Assembly (NCBI GenBank): GCA_023014335.1
Contig: JAECYW010000016.1
Coordinates: forward strand, 1,550,001 to 1,614,000
Direction of reading: 5' to 3'
Length of the DNA stretch: 64,000 bases
Source of the DNA: Galerina marginata
Taxonomy: Eukaryota; Basidiomycota; Agaricomycetes; Agaricales; Galerinaceae
In this document: piece by piece, positions 49,482-61,055 of the stretch
Position numbering within the stretch: position 1 is the first letter of the stretch
Layout of the letters: each line of letters begins with the position of its first letter
Translations under genes and position numbers: made by a program
The notes under the pieces: model-generated
Seen by the model: the letters and a program-made list of their open reading frames with translations, nothing else
The model's database searches: none
What the model was told of the DNA's origin: nothing

Positions 49482-51214
49482 ATGTCCATCCGCGACTCGA
49501 ACGTCGTGATCATCGAGGTCGGCCGCACCGTAGTCAGAGCTGGCCTGGGTCTCTATGATCTCCTCAAAACACCCACCGTCGTACGTCTTTTTCTCTCAAA
49601 ATGTCGCCTCCAACCAACGTCGTCTTAGGACATACCAGCTCGTGTTGGTCTACGAAGAAACACCGTAGTGGAGAACGGAGAACCACAGCTAAACGGAACT
49701 TTGAACGGATACGATGAGCCCATGGCCTCGACCAGCCGTGCAGCCTCGATGTTCCCACAAACAGCCGTCCCAACAGCCGCCGTAAAAGATTACCTTGTCG
49801 GAACACAGCTCGACGAGGCGCTCGCGAGCGGGCAGGACATCATCGTCTCCTGGCCATTCGCCGACGGGGGTGTCAGCGACTGGACACAAGCAGAAGCCAT
49901 CTGGTTCGTCCCACCACCCACACGACTCAACAACCCCAACTAACCAAACCCCACACCGCAGGAAATACGTTCTCTTCAACCAACTCCAGCGCCGTCGCGT
50001 GCAAAACGAGTCCCCCATCCTCTTCTCCATCACCCCCGGCAACTCACGCGACACCTACGAGCGTATCTGTCAGATCTTCTTTGAGCGCTTCAACGTCGCC
50101 GGCTTCGCCATCCTCGAGCGCCCCATGGCCCAGCTCTACGCCGCCAACAGCCTCAGCGGGATCGTCATCGACATCGGCGACGAGGTGTCCGACATAACCC
50201 CCATCTACGACGGCTTCATCTACCACCCCGCCCGCACCACCGTCGCGCTGGGCATCCGCCACTGCCAAAACTACGTCGCGAACCTCCTGCGGTCGAACCA
50301 CTTCGTGGTGAATGCGCTGTCGCCCCCGGAGAGCCCGCTCGACTCTGAGACGTTGCATGCGGCGCTGCTCGAGCTCGTGAAGCAGCTGTGGAAGGACGAC
50401 CACATCAAGATCCCCTCGGACGGCGAGACGGCGCTGCCGGAGGATGAGGGCGTTATGGACATTGCCGCAGTCGTCGTCGCGGGCAAAGAAAAGGCGGTCA
50501 TCGAGAGCAACCAGAAGAAAAAGAACCAGACGAAGCAGACCGAGGCTGAAAAGAAGCGCGATCGCGAGATTGAAGCGCTCGACCTCATCACGGTCCAGTT
50601 CCGTGGGCTCTCGTTGACCATTGGCAAAGAACGTCACCGGTTCTGCGAACCCCTCTTCGACCCGTCTCTGTTGGAAGACTTGCCTGGAACCGCAGCTTTG
50701 AACTCTGGCGACGAGAAACCCTTACCGGTGCAGGAAGTCGTAGGGCACGTTGTTAACCAGACAGACGTCGACCAGCGCCAGTACATCTGGCAAGGTCTAG
50801 TGGTGACTGGTGATATTACCAGACACGTAAAAGGTATTTTCTGCCTACTCCCTCTTTCTGCACCGTCTTAAACCATCGTACTAGGAATCGGCGTCGCCCT
50901 TCAATCGCGTCTCGCCCCCTTCATCGTCAACCCAGAGCTACAATCTGATGTTCAGCCTCGGTCAATCCGTGTACTCTCGGTACCCGAGTATTATGCAGAA
51001 TACCGCGAAACAGGCAATGGCTACGCAGCTTTCCTAGGGTCAAGCATAACAGCAAAAGTCAGTGTTGATTCTCCCTCACAGACGAAATAAAATTGATTTC
51101 TCTGTGCTGCAGATAATCTTCAGTGACGCAGGTGGGAGAAACTACGTTTCCAAAGCAGATTATGCCTACAAAGGCCCGCACTCCATTATCGAGATGACAC
51201 CCTCCTTGTTGTGA
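49482..51214 (+). CDS. Actin-related protein, Arp9-like
   Basis: Five exons (49482-49580, 49629-49903, 49962-50833, 50885-51057, 51113-51214) give 506 residues. The actin fold is visible from N-terminal VVIIEVGRTVVRAGL, through NSRDTYERICQIFFERFNVAGFAILERPMAQLYAAN, the phosphate-2 loop-like IVIDIGDEVSDITPIYDGF, to LGSSITAKIIFSDAGGRNYVSKADY, but with divergent nucleotide loops and a Lys/Glu-rich insert (NQKKKNQTKQTEAEKKRDRE). This suits a nuclear Arp. Arp9, a subunit of SWI/SNF- and RSC-class remodellers, is the best fit in length and insert position. I cannot exclude another nuclear Arp. The coding sequence is notably G/C-rich in exon 3. Confidence 0.78.
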
Positions 51215-52074
51215 ATCTTAGTATATATAATTTTATGGGTCATATAGACATGTTATTGGGTCTAGCTATTAAAAATTCTTGCAGGATACAATGAAGCCTT
51301 AGACATACATGACTACAATGTAGCTAATTTCGCAACCAATGAGTAAAATTCAAAAGAACAGGAAGCAAAACAGGTTCGGTCAATCTCTCTGGATTGCCTA
51401 CATCCTGGCGCGCGCATTTACAACGTTTCTGAGTTTTACTCATCAGCTGGCTCTGTGTCTGTTCGACAAGTCCCTCGCGGGTGTGTTACAATTCGGTGTC
51501 CATATCGGGTACAACCGTGGGTGTTTCATCATAGTGATGGGGAGCTCCTCTGCTTTTGCTGGGCGGAAATCGGGCCACGGAAATTGCACTGGGTGAGGTT
51601 CGAACGCACGAATGCGAATGAACAGCCTCAGCTGCACTTAGAACCATAGCATCGACTCACGTTAAACCAACTAGGCCTTCTCGAGGGCTTTATTTCATGT
51701 TGTTCCATGAATATATACTGTTCAAAATAGGGAATCTCGCCTGTTTTCGAACCTGACTTCAGGTTTGGCTCATGATCCAAAATTATCCGTTCGTCTTCTC
51801 ACATTTGTCATTCGACTGTCTAAAGCTGAGGCTGGAGTCTTGACTGCGATCAGTTGAGATGGTACAACAATCTTTCAATGTTGGGAAAATAATATGTAAA
51901 GCTAATAGTGTCATGCATCTCAAGCTTCGAACCATTACGCGATACTATGATACTCATATTGAACTTCTGACGGGGCAATTCTGACGGGAGGACGGCAATT
52001 CATATGCATAAACCTCGTATAGTAGCGGTGACAGTAACATAAAACATAGGGTACGACAAGTGCAGGGAAATGGT
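51215..52074. other. Intergenic region
   Basis: About 860 bp with no supported gene. Minus-strand sequence at about 51590-51675 has tRNA-like A-box and B-box matches but cannot form a tRNA acceptor stem (see rejected items). Confidence 0.45.
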
Positions 52075-52561
52075 CTACGCAGCGTTGCCCTCAGCGAAGT
52101 TGAGCAAGTCAGAGTCGCCTTGGTCGCTGACAGTCATAACACTGACAAGAAATCAAGGTCAGCAATGCACAAAGAAAGCAACAACACAAATGCTCACCCG
52201 ACACGGAAGAGCTTTCCGGCAGCAGTTCCAAGACCAACGTTAGTGCCAGCAAAGTGGTGCACCGTCGTCTTTGAGAGCATGGCATAGTACTCAAGCTCAG
52301 ATTTGCGTAGAGGAGGGCAGTTACCAGCAATCAGCACAAGCTTAGCTACGTACAGAGACACATTAGTTCAAAGGGACCTTCTCAGCCTCACGCTCCAGTC
52401 CCCGAGAGACGGTAAGAACGACGCTCACCTTTGCCGCTGCGCATCTGCTTGAGGGCGGACTTGTAGCCCAGAGTGTATTGACCCGACTTGACGACGAGTG
52501 CGAGCCTGGCAGAGATGGACTCGGTGGACTTCGCCGCTTTTGATTTCTTGGTGGGGGCCAT
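52075..52561 (-). CDS. RPL30: 60S ribosomal protein eL30
   Basis: Three exons (52561-52429, 52345-52198, 52141-52075) give 115 residues. The start [55 protein letters not shown] is split by intron 1 at Lys44/Ala45. Other eL30 signatures are [40 protein letters not shown] and the end [11 protein letters not shown]. Length matches yeast eL30 (105) plus a short tail. It belongs to the large ribosomal subunit. Yeast RPL30 represses splicing of its own pre-mRNA, but I saw no clear match to that kink-turn here. Confidence 0.96.
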
Positions 52562-52825
52562 TGCTTTTGTCGGTGTCGGGGATGGGCTTGTCGATTATGA
52601 TAAAAACCATCACTCGAAATTTCGCAATCATAAACTGTATAGTTTATAGCTTTAAGTTGAAGCTCCGCATACTCGGCGTGATCACATGACCGCATAAATT
52701 ACGACGCGTTCCAAAAACGCGTCCATTAGAATGCGAGGTCTCACCACTTCCGATCAGGTCTCGGATACCAGTCATATACATATGAGGAGCTTGTTTTATA
52801 ACAGACAATATCTGTTACACTCATC
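52562..52825. promoter_or_regulatory. Divergent promoter with two MluI boxes
   Basis: ACGCGT occurs twice, at 52704-52709 and 52717-52722, between the eL30 gene and the small membrane-protein gene. A TATA-like 'tgttttataac' at about 52792 lies 34 bp before the latter's start codon. Confidence 0.5.
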
Positions 52826-53195
52826 ATGGTTGCCCTTAGCCAGCGTCCGACGACTCCGGCCTTCAATAACCCAAAGCTCAAAAATTTTGTTAGTTCAAAT
52901 ACAAAGATACCCCGGATAGCTCATCGAATCCATCGATTAGGCCATAGTAGCTGGCGGAGCCACTCTTGTGTTATTCGCCGTCCTTGGTATAAAAAAGGAC
53001 ATTGAGAAGAAAGAGACTAACCTTGCGCGCAGTACGTGGTCGTTTTACAATTTTCATCTTCGATGTCAATGTTCATTTTATATTCCATAAAAAATAGATG
53101 ACTACAAGTCTACGGATGCCCTCTCCGTTTCCCATCGTCCGGCCAAGAACGCGAACGCCAAAGGGAGTGCACCTACAGCTTCGAAATGGGTCTAG
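52826..53195 (+). CDS. Small single-pass membrane protein, function unknown
   Basis: Three short exons (52826-52888, 52941-53031, 53098-53195) give 83 residues; each exon is too short to stand out as an open frame. The product starts MVALSQRPTTPAFNNPKLKNF and has one hydrophobic helix (AIVAGGATLVLFAVLGI, about 22-38). A charged KKDIEKKETNLARN follows, then a Ser/Ala/Lys-rich tail ending SAPTASKWV. Splice sites gttagt...attag and gtacgt...atag are canonical, and the frame closes exactly. The layout, a short Pro/Asn-rich start, one helix and a charged tail, resembles small subunits or assembly factors of mitochondrial inner-membrane complexes, but I do not recognise a family. Confidence 0.65.
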
Positions 53196-53679
53196 ATAAA
53201 TCAAATGACAGCAGCCAGGGCGTGAACCCGGTTGTACATAGAACCCAGGATGTCTTTGCCAGTTTTCCGTCTGACACCGCTATATTAATCCTCCTTCGCG
53301 ATCGTACTGCATGCTAGTTTGAGTTGCACTATACAGGCCTTTTCTCGCTCGTATACTGGATAAATGCTTAGTCTATATCATGTACCGCAAGGCTTTTAAT
53401 TGACGGCTCGGATGGTACATGTATCGATGACATCAAGACTCTCGACCTGAGAGACTAAGTGGGGCACTTCCCCCGAAATCAGTCTTATCGATGATCGTTG
53501 TCGAGCTCGGGTCCCGCCTGGTCCCGCCCGGTCCATTTCGACAAATTCTTGAATCATATTAGTCGCAGTATGTCATATTATCACGCGCCGACGACGGGGA
53601 ACACCATGGTTAAAAGCAGAGCACCGACAGCTAACAATTGTACAAGACCCAACCCTCGTAAAGTCTGCCGGCTTGGAGA
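53196..53679. other. Intergenic region
   Basis: About 480 bp upstream of the SET-domain gene. It contains a short direct repeat (gtcccgcctg / gtcccgcccg near 53513-53532). No gene recognised. Confidence 0.45.
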
Positions 53680-54447
53680 ATGAAACCAACTCAAAAATCA
53701 TACGTGCCTACCCATCGCGAGCTTATTGTCGAGTTCGCACCAGGCGAATACCGGTCCTCGTTAAAAAGTCTGAAGGTGTGATGCTTTTCTGAGATTTACA
53801 CGAGTACACTCTCACCTTGTAAAGGCATTTAAAGAAGGCGAAGTTCTAGCCATCCTCAAAGGCACGACAAAAGGTCGAAAGGCCTATACTAGCGTCCAGT
53901 GTGGCAGCGGTCCAGAGGACCACATCGAGCTCAATAGCGACCTCGTTTATGGTGCGCCTTCGCGAAAGCGAGTTTCTGTTCCAAAGCTAAGCTAATAATT
54001 CTGGCTCTCCTTTCAGTCAACCATTCGTGTGAGCCCAACGTCGCCTTCGACCTGTCCTCTGCCGAACAATCGAAATGGCACGTTCGCGCTTTGAGGGCGA
54101 TTAAACCAGGAGATACCTGTGAGTGGTCTTCAGAATATCGCGTCCTTACACTTGTTGATCTGCGCCACAGTAACTTTTTTCTATCCCAGCACAGAATGGG
54201 AAATGGACCAGCCCTTTAACTGCGAGTGCGGAACAACGGTACGTGATTCGGCGTGTTCGTCATGTCGATCCCATTGTCGATCAAGAATCTCACTGCTCCT
54301 TTGTAGACGTGCCTCGGGACTATTCAGGGTGCCAAATACCTGTCGAGAGAAGAACTCGGCGCGCGCAACTACGTCAGTCCATGGATCTTGAAACTCGTAA
54401 TGGAACGCGACGGAAAGGCTTCCCAGAAGTTGATGAGCCGGCTATAG
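53680..54447 (+). CDS. Small SET-domain protein
   Basis: Five exons (53680-53775, 53825-53951, 54017-54118, 54171-54238, 54307-54447) give 177 residues. The C-terminal half of a SET domain is clear: VNHSCEPNVAFDLSS (NHSCxPN), HVRALRAIKPGDTLTFFYPSTEW (GDTLTFxY) and a following Cys cluster FNCECGTTTCLGTIQGAKYL (post-SET-like, CxC...C). Upstream, FKEGEVLAILKGTTKGRKAY matches a short N-terminal SET strand set. Such compact SET proteins occur in fungi beside histone methyltransferases; the target, and whether it is active, are not known. The catalytic Tyr candidate is that of FFYPS. Confidence 0.8.
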
Positions 54448-54550
54448 CCTAGAATTTCTATTATTGCTACAGAAGAAAGCTGAAGAAAGACACCAATTAG
54501 ATAGACAACGAGGAGAGGAGTCATAAGTTAAATGCGTAAATAGTGTCCGG

Positions 54551-57500
54551 TCACCAGTCATCGCCATCGAAGCGTTCCAGTACTGCATTGGCGTCCTCTA
54601 CATCTTTCTGAGCCTTTTTCCGCATGTAGAAAATCGGGCAATCTTTGCTTGAACATAGAACATCCTGGACAGTCGATATTAACCACCATCTGTACAACTG
54701 ATATGTCGCATACCTGATGGAGAGAACCTTGACAGCGTTGGCATTGAGTCCACATGCGTGAAAAGCGTACTTGAAGTTCGGACGTGGACAAGATTTGTTT
54801 CTGGTATAACTCCTGCATCCTAGGCCTACAATTTTTGCACAAAGCACCGTCTAGAATATCGAGCATGAGTAACCGACTGGGTGGAATAGCAAATTAACTT
54901 ACTCATCTCCTTGCCTCGCAACGGCGTTTTGCATCCCATACAAGTAACCGTCTTTACGGCAAATTTCATTAGTCCGCCAACGGTGGGAGTTGCTATTTGA
55001 ATTGTACGTGTGTGGTCACCAGATACTGTGGATGACTGAAGTGAGTAAATTCCAAGGCATAAACCTTGATCACTAACGCAGGGAATTAGATTTTTCGCCG
55101 AGAATCGGTTCAAAGATACGGAGGAGTGGTTTTGAAAGTTGATTTTCGAGGTAGTATTTTGTATCTATAGGAATGTTGTTTTCGAGAACGTATAATGGAT
55201 CTTCGGATTTTTCGTAAGCTGCGGCGCCTTTGATTCCTTTGATGATAACGTATGCAACACGGTCACCTACGGCAGGAGCAGAGCCTTTAAAATACCGTTT
55301 CAGAATACTATGACATGACGATTACACAAATATTTACCTGCATCGCGCTGTTTCATTCTCTCCGCGAGCTCTACGTGTGCCTGTTTTCCAACATAATCTA
55401 AACAGGCTAATGTCAGACATGAAGACAAAAGAGCATAGAGACAAAACGCACCAGATTTGGCCAATGCTTTCGTTATTACTAGCTGGGACATATCAATTTT
55501 GTTCTGTAGAAGGTCCGAAATAGTTCGTTTGGTATAACTGCACACAAATATTCAGAAGAAATGTGGCCGAGTATTGTCAGTGAAACTTACTCTTCTGCTC
55601 CTTTGACGTCCCTGTCAATGAGCATCTTGTGAAGACAGGTTTCAATGACAGTCGAAACCAGCCGGCAATTATCTCGACGAACAGTCTGCGACAAGTGTCA
55701 GGATGTGATGGACCTTAAGGTATGGTAAACAAGTACCTCAATGCCCTTTGCATCCATCTTGTCGTACTTCTCTGGCTTTGTCCAGTATAGGCCGGCATAA
55801 CGTTTTTTGCTAATGAGGAGGTACGGGTAATAAACCTTTTCGAACTCAAGGTTAATTGGTTTGACGAATTTGGCCGTTACAAGCGAGGCCGCTTCACGAC
55901 CTATTGGGGCACTCCTTTAGTATCATTCTTGAAGTTCGGAAAGTTCGAAATCGCAACTTACCCATTTCCATAACCCGCGAGAGGTCAGTTGGTCCAAATT
56001 TGACCATGACAGAGTCAGTATCGCCGTAGACAACTTCAGCATCGTGACTATGTCCATTGGCTATACTATATGCTGCCTCGACTTCCTGTAATATGAATAT
56101 ATGTCAGGGGCTTGTTAAAAAGCCGTGAATATATTGAAGCCACTTACTCTTTTTGTCTTTTCTATCATTTGGCGACCATACGCAGTGACACTGGAGGAGA
56201 TAGGCAGGCAAGGCAATTTGCCGATCGTGGCACCAGTAAAGCCGTAGACAGAGTTGGCACTAATCTGAAACCAACAGTCAATAGTTTGACACTTCAAATA
56301 GAGATATGAGAATACTTTGAGAGCCAGCTGTCGACCATCCAATACAGCTTTCTTGAAAGGATCGGTTTCCTTCTTGAGGTCTGCTTTGGCTCGTTTTCGC
56401 GCAGAGATCAAATCCTCCAAGATGGTAGGGAGCAAACCCTTTCGCTTTTTAGTGGTGACAAAAAGGTCTAAACATGTGGAAGAGAATGAGAAGGGAAGCG
56501 CAAATCGATGTTTGGAGGCAAACCGTTATTGGGCGTCTGAATGTAGTCTATGTCTTTGACCAACTTGAGGCGGTCAATGGTTGACTTGTCAAGGAGAGTG
56601 GTATAGCAAAGGTTGTGGGCCATCATGATCGAGGGATATAGGGAAGCAAAATCGAGGGTGGCAATAGGAACATCATAGTAGCCTTTCTTTGGCTCAATGA
56701 CTGTGGCTCCTTCGTACTGTTCGTCGGTGCCTTGAAGTCAACATTTAAAATATATAATTGCGAATACCAGAATAGAGGCCCACCTTCTCCTTTACCAGCA
56801 GGAACCAGATACCCTTCATCATTTGCTTTGCGGTATAGCTGACTCAGGACCTTGATCGATTGTCCTCGAGATAATAAGTAGTTGAAAGGTATTCCGGTTA
56901 CACGAGACATTTCAATGTAGTTTACAAAACACATGAGTTTGTCGAGTAACCTTTGAGGAAGATATGCATCCTAAAAATTAAGTATGAGACAACATTGGCT
57001 CAAACTGAAAAAATGTTCTACCTTTAGACAGTATACAGCCAACCGCCGACGGGAATCTGCAGTGGAATTTTGCAACTCTGTGATTTGAGAATGATGCACA
57101 TCCTCCTTCTGCTCTCCTAAGAATTGTGCACAAACAGAATTCAATGTGTAGCTCCGCAGTTTATGTTCGCGCTGCATGAATTGCAGAATATCAAGTTGGA
57201 GTCGTCCATCGAGCGGGGTCTCTTTAGAGTCACGCTGGCCATAAGCCTTTGAGGAGAAATGCGTATTCTTCGTCTCCGTTTTCATGCCTGGAGAGAAAAT
57301 ATAGGCTAGAAATGCCACACTTTCGAATAAGAACATACCTTTCATCCTACCCAGATAGGGAAACTTATTGATCTTCAAAGCTTTCGCCCTGTCCATGAGA
57401 TAAGGAAAATCGAAGCCAGAAATATTGTACCCAATCACAACATCGGGGTCGACTTTTTCGATGAAATCTCTCCAAGCTTGCAACATGTCCGCTTCGTCGT

Positions 57501-59030
57501 CGTATGACAGTACTTGAGAACCGACAATATGGGAGCATGTATTTAGAGTAAAAACGTTGCGAATGAAGGGTTGATGGTCGCCTATTACGCTGGTGAATGG
57601 ATAAGATAGAAAAAGAATTACGGCCGACATACCTTGTCTAGTAACCATGTTGGCAATTTGGATGACAGGGTCAACGGAAGCCTCAGGGAAAATTCCTTTC
57701 CGACCAGCACACTCGATATCAAAACTAAGTATTCTTAGAGGCGCAATTTTTGACCAGTTGCCTTCAGGCGCATGGGAAATGAAAGCGTCATATCTATAAT
57801 AATCAGAAAAATGAATGGAAAAAAGCAAAATGTATGCGCACCTCAGAGAGATCTCCAGCTGGCATGTTGATCGTTTACTTGCTTGAGGAACGATCTTGTA
57901 CTTCCCGGCAGGCACTTCTATCCAGTTCATACCAACGACCTTGGAACACAACCTGAATTAGCATTCAAATTCCCATAACCAAACTGGATACCTTCGTGTC
58001 GATCATAAAGCGGAGAGTAAAGACTATATTGCTCTCAAAAGTTTGAACTATGCCGTCAAACAAGCCTTGATAGTCGCACTCCCCTCGTTCGAAGAGGCGT
58101 AATAACGAAAATCATTGTCAATATATGCGTCTCCGTGAAGGATCCGGAGTACTTATCTCGAATTTTGGGCACACTTCTGGGATCTGTGAGAGTGATTTTC
58201 AAGAACGGAACCTGGTCATCTCCTCTGTATTCCAACAAAGTCTTCCTGAGAATTTTTTCTAACTTAATGACTCGGCTTCCTTCATCGAGAAAGTTCTAGA
58301 GAAGCCGTGGTGAAATACAAGTGTTATTGTTAGAGAATACGACTTACGTTTAAATAATCTCTGAACGGACTCATGTCCTCATCTGTGAATCCACGAGGTA
58401 CCGGAACATAGAAGTACGGTAAATAGTTGTTGATGGTTGCAAGAATACTGTTTCCGTCCTTCACAAAGCGGTTAATTTTTAAAATACGCAGCGGAGAAGT
58501 AAACAAACCTCTGTCACGCCGAACATTCGTAGAATAATTGAGCCGTCATGATTTGATGCCGTTTCAATATCAATTTGTTGGAATACTGACATGAGGAAGG
58601 CTCGTTAGCAAGTAGCCGGGGAAAGGTACGCGGTGAGCCGACTCACTTATTGAATCCCGCTTCTCGTTCAGTTCACGGAGTGGTGGCCTGGCCCAACTAT
58701 CTGCGCCGCCCTCCGCTTCTATTATACAAGCGGTGTGAGTTCCTCGTTAAGCGTTGAAGACTATATAACATACCAGCGCGTCCATTGGCACCCTCTTCCT
58801 TCAAGCGCTCGAGCACCTCGGTGAATGAGGGCTGTTGTGTCACAGGCTGTGATCCAAAGGATCCTGCAGACCCTAATTTACGTTTCTTGTTTGCAGGTAG
58901 TGGTTCAACATCGATCTCTGTCCTGCAATCGCGCCGAGCATTAGACGAAACGCGTCGCGGAGGTGTGTCATGCTCACCTTGTCCGCGTTAATGGCTGATT
59001 TTCCTTGGCTTTGCTTGATGTTTCGGGCAT
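54551..59030 (-). CDS. POL3: DNA polymerase delta catalytic subunit
   Basis: Twenty-four exons, from 59030-58978 to 54664-54551, give 1082 residues (yeast Pol3: 1097). Domains in order: an N-terminal tail with NKKRKL; the 3'-5' exonuclease with [12 protein letters not shown] (Asp294, Glu296) and [15 protein letters not shown]; and the B-family polymerase with [15 protein letters not shown] (Asp581), [32 protein letters not shown] and [11 protein letters not shown] (Asp735, Asp737). The Cys-rich tail has CMGC, CKNC, CQRC and CSSKDC, which bind zinc and an Fe-S cluster and hold the accessory subunits. It is the lagging-strand replicase with proofreading. All introns except one are GT-AG. The intron at 58156-58099 appears to start AT and end AC. 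Confidence 0.96.
58099..58156 (-). other. Probable AT-AC intron in POL3
   Basis: Read on the minus strand the 58-nt segment starts ATAAGTACTC and ends TTATTAC. Removing it joins DPRSVPKIR to [12 protein letters not shown] with correct phase (exon 58295-58157 ends in phase 1; exon 58098-57992 supplies two bases and 35 whole codons). No GT-AG pair in the interval keeps the frame. A branch-like 'attgac' lies about 18 nt before the 3' end. The 5' site ATAAGT is that of the rare U2-type AT-AC class rather than the ATATCC of U12 introns. Confidence 0.65.
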
Positions 59031-59401
59031 TTTGAATCGATGCAAGTACTGCTTTGTTAAATCCCAGGTCCTTTATCGCGTTGAAGTGATGAAGTCGTAA
59101 ATCCGTGAATGCTGGTGGTTTCGTTTGTGAGGCGTTGAGTACAGTGACTACTGTCACGACTCGCAAATGAGGAAGCCACAAACGCGATGTTTGGATCTCT
59201 TTGTCATACATAATTCTCGCTATGCGACAATCTATTATGTAGCTCCGAAGTGCAATACATTACGAGTCTACGACAGTTCAAAATCTGTTTTTTATTGCCA
59301 TACTTCCAATTTAAATTTTCAACATAATCGCCCATCCCAAGTTACTATAACTCATAAACCTATATCAATGTCCGGCTGAGGTACCTAGGTGCTACTTTAC
59401 T
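59031..59401. other. Region between POL3 and phosphomannomutase
   Basis: About 370 bp between the POL3 start and the stop of the phosphomannomutase gene, both minus. Expected to hold the POL3 promoter. No exact ACGCGT was seen in it, although 'aacgcgatg' at 59181 is close; an exact ACGCGT occurs at 58949-58954 in POL3 intron 1. Confidence 0.4.
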
Positions 59402-60488
59402 CTAATCTTGAAAGAACAATTCTTTGATCATATGCATTGTATCTGCTGGATTCTTAACGGTATGCCCAACTGTTCGTGGGTCAGCATAGATCTCATAGTC
59501 GTTCCCTCCCTGTTTTAGCATTCAGTAAAATCCCGCAATGTAACTAATTCAGATGCTTCAAACCTTGTGTGTTTTGTCGCCAAAGAAATGGATCTCCTCG
59601 AATTGTTCATCTTCGACAAGACCTAGAGCATAGGTCTTGTCCCAGCCATCTGGGAATATGTCGAAGGAGATTTTGCCTCCAATGGAATACGTCAATCCGT
59701 AGTCAGGAAACTTCTCTTTCAAAGCCTGAATGAACGCAGTTCTGTAACCGTTTTTCTTGAAGAAAAAATGAACACTGCGTTATACAAAAACCGACTGAGC
59801 ACTCACAAGGTCAAGGGCCTCAAATTCGCTGCGTTCTTGTATCCTGAAATACACACAACGTATAACAATAAAAGTCGTGTGTGGAAACAAAACTTACGTT
59901 GCATTACGGCCCATAGGACTCACGTTAATCATTCCCCTACGAAATTCGACAAAGGTGCCTCTAAAGAAATAAAATCAGCATATCCACTATCCCTGATTTT
60001 TTGGCTACTACCTCTTGATTGGTATATCAAGATCCGCTATGTAATGAAGAATAAAGTTGACAAGGGGTTTGTAGCGCTCCTCACCCACAAACTTGATGAA
60101 GGATTGAGAAGGAAGTTGCTTTCCGAGTTTGTAAGCAGTCAGACCGTTTTCAGCGAACGCGAAGTCGAATTCATCCAGGACTGCACGAATGGTTCAATTA
60201 CGAGGTACCATCATGGGTTAACAGTCTTACTGTTGTTTGTGCCCGTCTGAAGTTGTTCAGTGATCTTGACGAGATCAGACCCTCCAACGAACCCGATAGC
60301 CAGTTTCTTCCTGAGACCACGCAGAGTTTCGAGCATGTCAGGAGATACGGCCTATGCAATCCTGTATTACAATCGTGTATACATAGAAGGCGAAAAGAAC
60401 ACACTTGGCGGGCTGGGGTTAACGTCCCATCTACGTCGAACAAACAGAGTTTTTTCAACGGCCTGTTGGCGAAAGTTGCAGAGACCAT
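59402..60488 (-). CDS. SEC53: Phosphomannomutase, copy A
   Basis: Seven exons (60488-60405, 60351-60231, 60180-60012, 59960-59898, 59843-59807, 59755-59564, 59509-59402) give 257 residues, the usual PMM length. HAD-type catalytic motif [17 protein letters not shown] (Asp18 nucleophile, Asp20 acid/base), [44 protein letters not shown], and [19 protein letters not shown] with HFFGDKT are all present. It converts mannose-6-phosphate to mannose-1-phosphate for GDP-mannose, needed for glycosylation, GPI anchors and wall mannans. It lies downstream of a second intact copy on the same strand. Confidence 0.95.
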
Positions 60489-60709
60489 TTAAACACGTAG
60501 TAGGAGATGTTGATGGTAATAAGCCAAGTTGAAAATGTATTCCCCGTCGGGAACTATTGCAAGTCTAAATTTGGAACTAGAGGCACTTCATTAAACATTA
60601 TGGGCCATCGGGTCTGCAGTTTGAAGGCGATTTCAAAAATAAAGGAGAGCCCTATTTTCCTTCACATTAGTAATTACAATGAAAACGCCCATCGTATCAG
60701 TGGAAAAAA

Positions 60710-60788
60710 TGAACATACTTGGCGCGCTGGTCAGCTTTCCGCTCAACATATCCTTCAAAGGTCCATCGATGAAAGCTGCAGAGACCAT
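60710..60788 (-). pseudogene. Broken phosphomannomutase exon 1 remnant
   Basis: From ATG 60788 this reads MVSAAFIDGPLKDM and then LTSAP before a splice-donor-like 'agtatgttcat' identical to that of copy B. The exon-like part is 70 bases instead of 84 and lacks the DVDGT catalytic region. No exons 2-7 follow. It is a relic of a third copy between two intact ones. Confidence 0.75.
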
Positions 60789-61055
60789 TTGAACACGTAG
60801 GGACACGTAGTGTAGAGGGACAAGACTAAGTCCAAGAAAGCGCGGTGACCGTGGTAATACTTTGATCAAATGAATGTCTAAATATAGAACAGAGCTACTT
60901 CATCATAAATAAGTCGCCCATGAAGAGGTTTTGAGAAAACCATGCACAGTACATTGGTTCGAAAAAGCTTTCTCTATTGTCAAATTAAATGACCACCATA
61001 ATCACTCATCCAAAGCTACTCATACCGATATCCAAGACACTACTTCTTTATGACT

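Noticed and set aside
50044..50637. Long antisense open frame across the Arp9-like gene
   Set aside because: It is a G/C-driven shadow of exon 3, which has clear actin-fold similarity in the sense frame.
51590..51675. Possible tRNA gene on the minus strand (A-box-like 'ggcctagttgg', B-box-like 'gttcgaacc')
   Set aside because: The flanks cannot form a seven-base-pair acceptor stem, the T-stem has a mismatch, and no anticodon stem fits. At best a degenerate tRNA-derived fragment.
60170..60240. GC-AG intron in phosphomannomutase exon 2/3
   Set aside because: A GT donor (gtaaga in copy A, gtagga in copy B) 10-12 bases further on keeps the frame in both copies, so no unusual splice site is needed.
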